From assembly GCA_037367355.1 (NCBI GenBank), contig CM074700.1:2046001-2110000 (forward strand): a stretch of DNA of 64,000 bases, given 5' to 3'. How positions within the stretch are numbered: position 1 is the stretch's first letter; the number at the start of each line of letters is the position of its first letter. The DNA comes from Neoscytalidium dimidiatum (lineage: Eukaryota > Ascomycota > Dothideomycetes > Botryosphaeriales > Botryosphaeriaceae). Below the pieces are notes generated by a model. The model ran no database searches. It saw only the letters and a program-made list of their open reading frames with translations, and was not told the origin of the DNA. The position numbers were made by a program, and so were the translations under genes. This document shows positions 36,879 to 47,566 of this stretch, one piece after another.

Positions 36879-38871
36879 AGAGGTGGGGTTGTAATGATAG
36901 CCATTTCTTTTTCCACACTCTGAGGATAGTGTGGCGTACAGATATCCTTGATGGTGTTCCATCGAAATTTCTACTTTTGAGTAGATCTTCTTTCTGAGCG
37001 GGGTTAATGCAGAAAGAGTTTAGGAAAGTGTAATCAATGAGCATGCATTCACATTCATTCCGTTCGTCCGTTTTCTCATGGTCTTTTTGCTCTAGCGGTG
37101 CCTGCCATTGTAGTCTTTTGCATGACTGATGTTTTCACCCATTCCCGTTGTATTATTCTTGGCTCTCTGGATCAAGCACTGTTCACCATGATGCCCATTG
37201 GGGCTTACTTCCCAACATGACATATCCAGCGGTGCAAGCAAAATGCTCCAAGGTCCCGGTAGTCTCTCACCCTCTCTCGCGATAATGGAAGGAAGGTTTC
37301 GAGACTGTTCCATTTGAGTTTTTGGGCGCAGGGGCCGGGAAAGATGCGGAGAGCGAGGATCAATGGCTTCCCGAGCGAAAGTCCCGAGATTGCGTGGACC
37401 GCGTCCGTCCTTCTCGAACAACGGGAAAAGCGAGGGTTTGAGTTTCAATAGTGTCTAATATCATGACTAATGCAAAGAGATCCATTGGGGCGAATATGTG
37501 TCTTTTGCCGGAGGCCAATGAATCTGCCCGGTCGATTGGTTGGACCGTGGCTGCCTTACCGAGCCGGCCGGGTGATCGAGTGGAGATTGCGGCGGCGCGA
37601 GTTTAGTGGACGCCTTTGTCAGCAGGGCTCGGAGGTGTTTGAGTTAGAGTCGTTGCTTCGTTTGATTCCTCCTCTGTTCCGCTGCACTTCGTTGGTTCGC
37701 GGTATCTGCTGCGTGTGATCCGCTCAGCGAGGGGAGGGAGACCAAAACGTGCAAACACAACCGATAGGACTTCCGTGCCCGCGCCGAACCACAGGATCCT
37801 TGCTAATAGTGAATGCAGAACATAGTTCCCGACGGGCCTGTCTGTCAAGGCAAATATCAGATGCGCTTGAGTTTTGGCCTCTAAGATGAAGAAGGACAAT
37901 TACCGTAATCGCGTCGAGAACCGTGTGGAATACTCTCTGCTTCACGTAATGGAGAAGCAGGACTTTAGGACATTGTGGTTTCATGGGAACCAAGTAATGG
38001 ACTACGTACTACTGTAAGTGTTACTATGTTTTCAGGTCCTTTCCTATGGGTATATTAAAAGCGAAAGTGACTCCCCATTTCGCCTTCGGGCAACAAACGG
38101 AGAGTGTGGCTGAGTGGTTCACACCCACCTAAAGACATTAATCTGAAAAGAACTGCTAACATGTGATCAAGCCTAGACGCAAGGACACGACAACTAAAGT
38201 AAACTGGCGAAAAAGAGCCGGTTTCTTCCCCCCGTCTGAAACAGGGCGGGGGTTTCTTTTGCCGTTTTGTGCTCTTGCCGTCTTGCCGTCTCTCCTTTGC
38301 TCTATTTCTTCTTTTCCTTGCGCTTTGCCCTACTTGTATATACTCACTCTCCCCTTGCGCGTGTTCGTCACAACAGCCACGTTGATGATCTTATCGGACT
38401 GGTGATTTGATGTACTTCCACTTAGACTGGCTCTTTAGTCTCCCCCTCATCTCCCCCTTCCTTCTCTGCTTGAGGCAGAAATCCGAATGATAAATACTTC
38501 TCAGATATTTCTGAAGACCAAACAAATTACGCGCTGGGATGCACGTATATCGAAGAACGCTTAACCAATGGTTCGAATCTCAGTACTAACTCCGATTCAC
38601 TGGACTGCTCTTCATGAGCTTCTTATTTTTCACCAAAGACAAGTCCATGTGTTTCAGTCATGTTATTCCACAATAAGCACAGTCAATTCGCAGGCCGACG
38701 GGTTCAGTACGGGCCCCGCTACATCGAACTCACTCCACCTCGAGTGCACTCAAAAACAACCTCACACGAACAATTGAAAACAGAGAAATTGAAAAGCAAA
38801 GCTATCGACCTAATCCACTCTACCGTGTACGCCGCCCAAACAGAAGCAAAGCAAGAAACAGACCACCTCCG
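36879..38871. other. Intergenic region between convergent genes
   Basis: 2 kb between the SOD gene (+) and the NACHT-ankyrin gene (-). Base composition is mixed. A tRNA A-box-like TGGCTGAGTGG near 38108 and an isolated GGTTCGAATC near 38570 do not combine into a tRNA. No supported gene. Confidence 0.55.
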
Positions 38872-39903
38872 CTAACAGTTATGGTATCTTTCCCGCATAA
38901 GCCGCACAACCGCCTCATTCCCGGTTTCCTCCGCCATAGACAGTAGTACGAACCCAGAGACACCCTTCCCGTAAACATCGGCATCGCTCCTGCCCAGCAA
39001 CAGCTCCACGATGGCTGCGTTTCCCGCAGTGATCGCATCCATCAGCGCCGTGCAGCCATCCACATCCCTGGCGTTGACGTCCAAGTCCTTCCTCTCCAAC
39101 AGTAGCCTTACCGCCTCCACATCACCTTTCCCAACCGCGACCGACAGCGGCGTCCGCCACCCCTCTCCCCTCACATTAACGTTCAGATCGCCCCTCGCCA
39201 GCAACGCCCGCAAGACGCCCACCTCGCCCATCGCCATCGCCGTCATCATCGGCTCACCGGCCGATTCCCTCCCAGCATTAACATCGAGATCCCCCCTCTT
39301 CAGCAACGCCTCCACCATCCCAACGTCCGCCATCGCCACCGCCATCGTCAACGCCGACCACCCCTCCGCATCCCTCGCATTGACGTCGAGATCCCCCCTC
39401 TCCAGCAAGCACTCCACGACGGCCCTCCTCCTCCCCTTGACCGCCGCATGCAACACGACCCTGCCCCTCTCATCCCTCCCGTTGACGTTGACATCCGCCC
39501 GCCTCAACCACCTCTCCACAACCCCCCTCTCCCCACCCCTGCAGACCGCAAACAGCGCCGTCCTCCCCCCACCGTCCCTCACGTTCACGTCCACATGGCC
39601 GACGCCCAGCAGCGCGTCCACCACCCGCTCGTCCCCCAGCAACCCGGCGTAGTGCACCGCCGCGCGGCCGTCCTCGTCCCGCGCGTCCACCACCGCCGGC
39701 GGCAGCGCCTCGGCCAGCGCCGCCGCCGCCTCCGCGTGCCCCTGGATGACCGCGATGTGCAGCGCCGTCTGCCCGCGCCGGTCCTTCGCGCCGAGGCTGA
39801 CGTCGTTCCGGCGCAGGAAGAAGCGCACGGTCGCGGCGTCGCCGGAGAAGGCGGCCCAGTGCAGCAGCGTGCGCTCGCTCGCGTCGCTCGTCATGGCCTC
39901 GCT

Positions 39904-39938
<35 letters not shown>

Positions 39939-42900
39939 TGGCATCCGCGCCCTTCTCCTCGTCGTCCTCCTCCTCCTGCTCCGGCGACAGCGTCTCGCTG
40001 ATGGCCCGCAGCGCGGCGCCGATGGTGCTGCACAGCCCGCACGCGGCGGCCAGGTCGAACACGGTGGGCGGGGCGCGCGCGGACGCCGCGTGGTGCAGCA
40101 GCTCGGTCAGGCGGTCGTCGATCATCTCTTCCTCCTCCTCTTCTTCTTCTTCTTCCTCATCCTCATCTTCCTTTTCCTCCTCCTCCTCCTCCTCCTCCTC
40201 CTCCTTCTCCTCCTTCTTCTCCTGCTCTCCCTCTTTCCCCTTCCCTTCTCCTCCTTTCCCGTTTCCCGCTCCCTTTCTCGCTCCCCTTTTTTCTCCTCCT
40301 CCTCCTTCATCTTCGGGAATGCGCGACGACATGGTCGCGTAGTGCCGCCACCAGGAGCGGAAGTTCTTCTCGCCGGCGGGCGAGTGCAGCAGGTCGAGCA
40401 GGTCGCCCTGGGCGGCGCCGCGCCGCTCGGCCAGCTCCGCGTGCAGGTGCCAGCACGCGGTCACGTAGGTGGAGAGGGGCGCGCGCGGGGGCTGATGGCG
40501 GTTGGGGGAGGCGGCCGGGCGGCCGTTGCGGCCGCGGTGGTGGTGGTGGTGGTGGTGGTGGTGGTGGCGGCGGCGGCGGCGGCGGTGCTGGGCGTGGTAT
40601 TCGGGGAAGGCGATGTAGGAGAGGAGGGCGCGGGAGATGTAGAGGTCGGTCGTGCGGGACGCGGTGCCCGGCGGGGCGGAGGCGAGGAGGTCGATGCCCC
40701 GCCGGACGAGGAAGGATTTGGTCGAGTCGTGCAGCGGCGCCGCCGTCGACGCGCCCGGGACCAGGTGCAGGAGGCCGTTGGTCAGGTCCGGGATGGCGGC
40801 CGCCATGGCCGCGTCGCTCGGGACGTAGTCGGGCGAGGAGCGCACCGCCTCGAGGGACCTGAGTTCCGGGCGCGAGGGGTCGAGGATGATCGCGGTGCGG
40901 AGCTCGCGCAGGGTCAAGGGGCGCGTCGCGAAGCAGACCCATTGGAGGAGGCGGGCGCAGCGGGCGCGCGAGGCCTCTGGGATGTTGGAGATGCGCTGGT
41001 GGTAGAGCTCCTCGAGGTCGGAAGGGCTGCTCGAGATGCTCTGGAGAATGTGGCCCAGCGTCGAGCCGTGGCACGTCCGCCGGACCAGGTCGACCGCCAG
41101 GATTGCCCAGAGGAAGACACCGTGCGCCCGTCCTTGGATGGCGCGGCACACTTGCTCCACGTCCTCTGCGCTCAAGTGGTCGAGGAGCGGGGGCAGTTCG
41201 CTCCGCAGGTACGCGGCGACGTCGTCTGCGTTGAAGTCTTCGGCGCGGAGCCGCTGCAGCTGGTGCCCGGCGGTGTCCTCCGCAAGCAATGCCCTACCGC
41301 TGCGGCACGAGAAGCAGACGCCGACGGGAGAAAAGCTCGCATCATGGCCGTTCTTCTTCGTCTTCTGCGGGGTAGCGACCCTCGCGAAGAAGTCGACCAC
41401 CTCCTTTGCTGCCCCTTCCGGCACTTCATCCAAAGCATCAACGAAGATCCACAGCCTCCTCATCTCGTCATGACGATTGTGGTATCTCGCCCGCACATGC
41501 CTGAGCAACATATCCTGCAGCTCCGTCTCTGAGAGATCCCACCCGGGCTCCTCAGCATTGTTGTACGCCTCGGCAAGCAGATCATCCGGCTCCTGCGCCT
41601 GCTGGTCCATAAGCTGGTGCACCAGCGAGTGGAATAACCCTGCTGTCACCGCCTTGCTGCTGTGTGGGTGGTCGTGCTGCTGCTCAGCGGTACCATGGAA
41701 GGTGTACGTAGCAAGACTGACAGCAGTAGTAGGACTTCCAGTGTCCTTGTGCTTCTCTTCGCCCATACCCGCTTCCATGTGATCACGGAAAGCCTCAGCG
41801 ATGCGGGTGATGAGTGTAGTCTTGCCCGCTCCTGGTGCGCCATGGATGGCCAGGAGGCCGCCGTGACTTTTCCAGGCTGTATAGGTGGAGGACGGGAAGA
41901 CGGATGAGAAGGGGCCGGACGGCGTCGTTTCGCTGTGTTCTCTTTCTTCTTGTTGCTGCTGTTCGCGAGTTTCTATTTCGTTATGGATAATGGTTGAAAT
42001 GGGCTCAGCAGCCGGTGATTCGGTTGCATCGATCTGCTCTTGTCGTTCCTTAGGCTTCGCCGCTTCGATGATGGTCTCAGAAACTGGCTCAGGGGCCGGC
42101 GATGGACTTGCGGGCAGAGTGACATCGGCATCACCATGTAGTGGTTGTTCGGGGATGGCCTCAGTGACTGTCTGAGGAACTGCATTACGGACAGGAGCAA
42201 GCTCAGCAGATGGCAATTCCTCAAGGTCAATCACGTTGACCATCGGAAGAGATGCAGCCTGCACAGAAGCAGTCTCGGTCGACGAGGGCTCCTCTTGGAC
42301 GACCTCTTCGACCGGTGAAAGCTTCGAAACTGCGTCGTCAGCTGCACCAGGGGCATCCTCCGTCTTCTGATCAACCTCCTCAGCAAGAGTCGGGCCGTTC
42401 AGAGACGAATAATCCGTGCTTCCGTCATCTGGAAAGCTACGCTCGACAGGCACGGCCTCTACCTCAGGGGGAGGTGTCTTGTCGAGAGATTTGTTGTCAT
42501 CCAGAGAGTCTCTCTCATCCCGAACTTCTTCATCGCGGTCCAGAGACCGCTCAACGCTCGGCAACTCCTCGACATCGAGAACAGTCTTACCGGCCTCGGG
42601 GCTCTCTCGATCCGGCGACCCCTTCTCCTCGAACGACGAAGGCTGCTCCTCAGCCACATCTCTCTCCTCACCATCCCCCTTCACGCCCTCCGGCGACCCC
42701 TCTTCTTCCTCTTCCTCCCCAGCAGCGCTATCATACCTCGACCCCGCATCCCTCACCTCCAACCCCCCAGTCTGCTGCTGCTGCTGCTGTTGCTGAACCT
42801 CAGCCACACCAACCTTACCACCCTCGTCCCCCTCCTCCCGGTGGCCCCTCGCACTCCCAGCAATGCTCCTCGGCGAGTTCGACCGCGACCGCAACTCATC

Positions 42901-44469
42901 GTCCGTAACCGCGGGCTGCAGCTCTCCCGCCAACCCGTGCAGCTCGCCCCGAGCGTGCCGGCCGTCGCCCTCGCCGTCGCCCCCGCAGCCGACCGCCTCG
43001 AAGCTCAGCGCGCGCATGGGCCGCGGCGCCGGGCGCAGCGTCAGCTCGGCGAAGAAGGTCGGCACGACGGGGCGCTCGATCTCGAAGGGGCCGGCGAGGA
43101 AGGAGGCGTCGGGCCGGTCACCTTCGGCTTTCGAGGGCGCGGGCTGCTGCGGGCGGGAAGAGGAGGAGGCGGCGGTGGTGGTGGTGGAAGAAGAAGAGGA
43201 CAACGAGGAGGAGGATGACAGGTGCTGCTCGATTTCGCGCATCAGCTGCGCGTCGACGAGGGATTGCTGCTGGTGGTGGTGGTCGATATCATCGTCGTGG
43301 GTGGCTGCGGATGCGGATTTGGATGCCGCGGCGGCGTCGTTGTCGTCGTCGTCGTTCTGAGGTTGCGGTGCGTCGGCGTCGCCGGTGGTCTGGGAGTAGG
43401 AGGAGGATGCAGAGTCGTTTGCGGCGGCAGCAGTGGTGGTGGTGGAGGAGAAGGAGGACTGGATAGTGGTCTTTGGGACACCGTTGGCATCATCGTTGGA
43501 TGGGCTCGCCTCTTCCTTGTCGGCGGTCTCGTTCGAAGCGTCGGGGGCGAGGAGGGGTTGCGGTAGTTGGGCGGTCGCGGACAGCGAGTCCGGCTGGCAG
43601 GGGACGGCGGCGGCGCTCGCGGCATCGCCGACGGTCAGCGGGACGGAGACGAAGGACGAGGGCTCAGATGGCGCCTTGGAGTAGGTGGAATTCGAGTCGT
43701 AGTCATCGTCCGCGGTCACGTGTCGGGGGTGGGGATTCGAGTCGTCGGGCTCCAGCTCCAGCGCGGCCCTCAGCTCCTCGACCGATTCGGCAGCGGCCTG
43801 CAGGGCTTGGGCGGTGGTCGAGGCGATGCCGTCCGGAAAGGTGCTTGCCAAGGGCGAGTCTACGGGCTTCCTCCGGATTGCGGCTGCGTGAAGGAATCTA
43901 CGGTTCGGTTGCTGCTGCTGTATGAGAGAGGAGGAACCAGTCGGATCGTCCAGGGGCAGGGGGGCTTGGTTGGCTGCTGTGGTCGAAGAAGATGGGTCAG
44001 GATCCGGATGTGGCGCAACAAGGTGGCCTTGGGTGGCGGGTGGTTGAGGAACGCGTACGGGTGATGCATGTTGGGCTCTCGTGTGATTATCTTCCTCGGT
44101 CGTCTCTTGGATGGTGGCAGCGGGTCCAGTCTTGTTGGGATCGGTGGCCCGCGGTGCTGATGTGGGAGGCTTCTCCGAGACAGCGGATGTCGGCGGCAGG
44201 TCCGTGTCGACGGAATAAGTAGACGAAGAAGGATTGACGACCCTCAGCGGTGCTCTTATGGACTGCGAGTACTCGGATCCGGCCACGTTGGACGCCCACG
44301 GCTTCGCGGTGGCAGGCGTCGGCGCGAAGGCATCGTCAGGGATAGGGGATGCCTGGCGCGTCGGCTGTGGGCGAGTAATGCGGGCGGGCTGGTTGTTGGA
44401 AGCGTCAGAGCGCGACCTGCATGGCGCGAACAGCTTGTTCCGAATTCTTTTCCTCAATTTAGGTGGCAT
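38872..44469 (-). CDS. NACHT-ankyrin STAND protein (NLR-like) with long disordered front
   Basis: Large intronless frame of 1865 codons. Residues 1-860 are low complexity, rich in Ser, Pro, Glu, Asp and Gln, beginning with a basic MPPKLRKRIRNKLF. A NACHT-type NTPase follows: P-loop GAPGAGKT near 877-884, LWIFVDALDEV (Walker B) near 1005-1015, then a winged-helix/arm region (LLQWVCFATRPLTLRELR; LHDSTKSFLVRRG). Between about 1300 and 1460 lie a His10 run, Lys/Gly-rich sequence and a long Glu block. From about 1526 to the end there are roughly ten ankyrin repeats (RTLLHWAAFSGD; GQTALHIAVIQGH; several with a LLERGDLDVNARD motif). Fungal STAND proteins of this build are linked to non-self recognition and programmed cell death. 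No HeLo, HET, lipase or purine-phosphorylase effector is visible here. The ATG at 44469 has a good context (ACC before ATG). Runs of trinucleotides make the length uncertain in assemblies. Confidence 0.9.
39903..39937. repeat. (CCG)n tract encoding polyglycine
   Basis: Eleven or so CCG units on the plus strand, read as Gly codons in the NACHT-ankyrin gene just before the ankyrin repeats. Confidence 0.9.
40129..40212. repeat. CTC/CTT trinucleotide tract encoding polyglutamate
   Basis: Pyrimidine-only tract on the plus strand, read on the minus strand as Glu with occasional Lys and Asp in the NACHT-ankyrin protein. Confidence 0.9.
40536..40584. repeat. (GGT)n-(GGC)n tract encoding polyhistidine and polyarginine
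   Basis: About ten GGT units followed by six GGC units. On the minus strand these read as an Arg run followed by a His10 run in the linker between the NTPase and the ankyrin repeats. Confidence 0.9.
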
Positions 44470-45219
44470 GGTGGGTCGGACAATCTATGATGGTCATGAT
44501 ATGTTATGTCTGTTAATCAGTCTCGAGCACGAAAGAAAGGTGGTTTAAGGGGAAGCCAGCACGCTGTACGCATACACCGCCTCCTGTGGAGAGGTGGGTT
44601 TGGAGCAAATGTGGCCAATAGGAGCCCTGATCCGAGCAGGGATCAGGGCTCGTGTTGGACACTTTTTCTCTTCCCCCGTCGTTTTCGAGCTTGGACACGC
44701 TCCTGGGTGTTGTACTCTTCCACAGGGCTCTAGATGGGGCATTTTGATCATCTAACATAGCTTTGTGCTCTGGTCGAGCATCGATGAAGTGTCCGGCGAG
44801 AGCATCCCCCTTTGGGTAACTGATGCGGGTATCGCGGTCCGAGCCGTCGCACAGGCCACTTAATCTGGAAACCATGTCGTCGTCGCTCTTCACGCTGAGA
44901 CAGGATTACCCTTAGGCGTTCGTCATATGCGCAAGGTATCCGGAGATCTTACTATAGATGAGACATCCCGACTTGGGATGTTTGGAGTGCCTACAACCTT
45001 CAGCGGGCGTATCTTTTCGTACATTAGAAGCCGAAGCAGCAGTTGAGAAGAAAGACCGACGCTGACAATCATGAAACATTCTTTCGCTTGTTCGTGGTAG
45101 TGAGTGCCTTTTCGTATCCCATAACATTGGAAAATAAATTTGCACCGCTGAGAAACCCACAATTTCAACACCTTTTTACTTTGCTAACGCACCACAGCGA
45201 GACAGCAGTGACTCATCAC
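44470..45219. other. Intergenic region with a perfect inverted repeat
   Basis: Upstream of the NACHT-ankyrin start and downstream of hmgA. A minus-strand open frame (44513-44893) lacks an ATG at its left boundary and any motif; I do not call it. Confidence 0.55.
44622..44651. repeat. Perfect 12-bp inverted repeat with 6-bp loop
   Basis: GAGCCCTGATCC, spacer GAGCAG, then GGATCAGGGCTC. It lies 153 bp upstream of the NACHT-ankyrin start codon (minus strand), so it may fall in that gene's 5' untranslated region or promoter as a hairpin or a dimer-binding site. Confidence 0.85.
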
Positions 45220-46722
45220 TCACGCATGGCCATTCACTTGCTTCTTGATCTCTTCCGGCGTCGGTCGCTTGAAGTGCGGCTTCAGCGGCTCCCAGCTCTC
45301 GGCATTGTAATCCTCCTGCACCTTCTGGCACTTCTTGAGACCCCAGTCGGTCACGCCGACCATGAGCGAGCTCTCGAACATGAAAGCCATGCTGCCCTCG
45401 CCGACTTTGGCAGGCTTCAGCTCGGCATTCGACGCCTTCTCGTGTGTGCTGGCATCAGGTCCGTGCGCAGACATGACGTTGTGCAGGGACGCGCCGGCAG
45501 GCTGGAAGCCGCCCCCGGTCTTGGCATCGTACTGACCGTGGATGAGGCCCATGAACTCGGACATGGTGTTGCGGTGATACCATGGTGGGCGGAAAGTGCT
45601 GCGGGGAAAAGGTCAGCTGAACGTGTTCGGAGAGGTTGGGGTGGCAGGGAGGTCGGCTTACTCTTCACCCACCAGCCATCGCGGCGGGAAGATGACGAAG
45701 TCAGCGACGGCGGTGCCAGGGTGATCGGACTGGGCGGTGAGGACGGTGTAGATGGAGGGGTCTGGATGGTCGAACGAGACGCTTCCAATGGTGTTGAAGC
45801 GGCCGAGATCGTACTTGTAGGGGTAGTACAGGCCATGCCATGCTACGACATCGAAAGGGGTATGGTTCTGCTTGGCGGCGAAGAGGTGTCCCGCAAACTT
45901 GGAAAGGAGGGTCCACTCCGAGCTGGTATCTTCGTCGAAGTAGGCGACGGGCGCCTGGAAGTCACGGGCGTTGGCCAGACAGTTGCTGCCAATAGGGCCA
46001 AGCTCCGGGAGCTGGAAGTGGCCCTGATAAAGCTCGAGGATGTAGCCGCGCACGGGTCCCTCTGGCAGCGTGACCCGATAGCGAACACCACGTGGGATCA
46101 CGCAAATCTCGTTGGGCCGCACGAGGATCTTGCCCAGCTCAGTCTGAATGTCGAGCGAGCCGTGCTGAGGCACGATCAAGAAGTCGCCGTCAGCCGAGTA
46201 GAAGGCGTGCTTCGGATCCATGTCTTTGCCGGCGGCATAGATGTAAATGCCGATACCGGTCTTCAGGACTGGCGTGCCGGCACCGGCGACGAGGTGAAGC
46301 GAGTGCACCCAGTCGACGGTCTCGTCGAGGTCGAAGGGGTCCCACCGCAGCTGGTTGGGGATCTGGTGGATCTTCTCGAAGGGCTTATTCTCAGGGTTGG
46401 TGTTGAAGGTCGAGTGCTCGCGGGGCTCGAAGTTGCTGTGGGCCGAGGCGGGCAGGACGCGATACAGCCATGACTGCTGGTTCTCGTGGCGCGGGGCAGT
46501 GAAGGCGGTGCCTGACAGCTTCTCTGCATACAGGCCGTACGGCGGCTTCTGAGGCGAGTTGGCTGCCACAGGGAGCGCGCCTTCTATAGCTTCGGATCTA
46601 TGGCGTGTGATCAGCCGGGCATTCTCAGGGTGGGTGAGGGGCGGACAGCAGTACTCATGGTAAGAGTTGAAGCCATTCTGGTATCGATATTTTTCGGGGA
46701 CCTTGAAGTGGGTGGAAGGCAT
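45220..46722 (-). CDS. hmgA: Homogentisate 1,2-dioxygenase
   Basis: Opens the aromatic ring of homogentisate with O2 and Fe(II) to give maleylacetoacetate, in tyrosine, phenylalanine and phenylacetate catabolism. Three exons (46722-46655, 46597-45662, 45598-45220) give 460 residues, the normal length. The splice [17 protein letters not shown] recreates the conserved N-terminus. Iron ligands appear as the His and Glu of [14 protein letters not shown] and the His of [11 protein letters not shown]. Other conserved blocks are [44 protein letters not shown] and [15 protein letters not shown]. The ATG at 46722 matches related fungal starts, but a different frame with its own upstream ATG runs over it. 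Divergent from fahA, whose product acts two steps later. Confidence 0.96.
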
Positions 46723-46966
46723 GGTGCTCGTCGTTGTACTCGGGATCGAAGAACTCGGTCAGATTGCGCTCGGTGAGCGGAACAAGACTTGGGGGCAGCT
46801 GGGTCTTTTCCTCCTTGGACGGGCGGAATCTTTTAAGCAGGCGGGTCCAAACGCGCTTCTCGCGGATCTCGGCGGCCGAGGGCTTGTTCGGGTCGTCGTA
46901 GGAGATGGGAGAAGCAGGCGCAGACAGGCGTTCGGCATCTCGGCCGGCGCTGCTGGACGGGCGCAT
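46655..46966 (-). other. Upstream open reading frame overlapping the hmgA start
   Basis: A 103-codon ATG-initiated frame starts 244 nt before the hmgA ATG and ends inside the first hmgA intron, passing through the start codon in another frame. A splice-acceptor-like GAGTACAG sits directly before its ATG, and a CATAAAAG TATA-like element lies at about 47079-47072. If transcription starts just below that element, this would be the first ATG in the message. No family is recognised. It could be a regulatory uORF or fall within a 5' untranslated intron. Confidence 0.4.
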
Positions 46967-47566
46967 CCTGTACTCTCCTGCGGGTGTGCTTAGCGGGTGT
47001 CGCAGGGGCAGGCCGCCGGGCGGAACTTGAAGGCTCAGAGCGATCGACGCGGGCCCGTGGAGAGCGGGGAACTTTTATGTCGTGGCCGCTGCTGCATGCG
47101 GAGGGGCTGTATACGGGCACATTGAAAACGGCGCAGGTGGGGGGCGACCGGCGGGGGGCGGGCCGCTAATTGGCGCACAACCACTATTGCGCCCCAGTAT
47201 AGGCGAGACCCAGCGGCCACGACTTGGCTGTGCACGGGCGCTAGCGTGCGAGCGAGGATACCCGGGGCCACGCTCTGCACGCTCTTCTTTGAGCCGTGGC
47301 AATGCGGAATTCCTCCGTCGACATCCTGCCCCTCCATTCCCCGCGGATACGCTCGGTGCACAGCCAACAAACATGCGGCTTGCTTCGGGTGTCCCAGCTA
47401 CTCTGACGTGCTCCGCTCAATTTGCTGCCATTAAGAGCATTCTCTCCAAATTCTCACTAAACAGTAACCCCTCCCGGCTGCTGGCAGAAAAAGTCCAGCT
47501 CTCGTAGCAATTTACTGCCTCACCTTTTTCCCTCTCCCCGTCCCTTCACTTCCCGATAGCTTCACA
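46723..47566. promoter_or_regulatory. Bidirectional hmgA-fahA promoter region
   Basis: 844 bp between the two start codons, which face apart. It should hold the control sites through which homogentisate-pathway genes are induced together. A TATA-like CATAAAAG lies on the hmgA side at about 47079-47072. On the fahA side the last 60 bp are pyrimidine-rich, common before fungal start sites. I cannot identify the activator's binding site by eye. Confidence 0.6.

Noticed and set aside
38100..38585. Possible tRNA: A-box-like TGGCTGAGTGG near 38108 and B-box-like GGTTCGAATC near 38570
   Set aside because: The boxes are about 460 bp apart, the bases around the B-box do not form a T-stem, and no acceptor stem or anticodon arm can be drawn.
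39448..41532. Long open frame (about 690 codons) on the plus strand
   Set aside because: Antisense to the NACHT-ankyrin coding sequence; it is an Arg/Ala/Val-rich compositional product with no motifs, whereas the minus strand has the P-loop and ankyrin repeats.
44513..44893. Minus-strand frame between the NACHT-ankyrin gene and hmgA
   Set aside because: No ATG at its boundary, no motif, and it runs through the inverted repeat; insufficient support for a gene.
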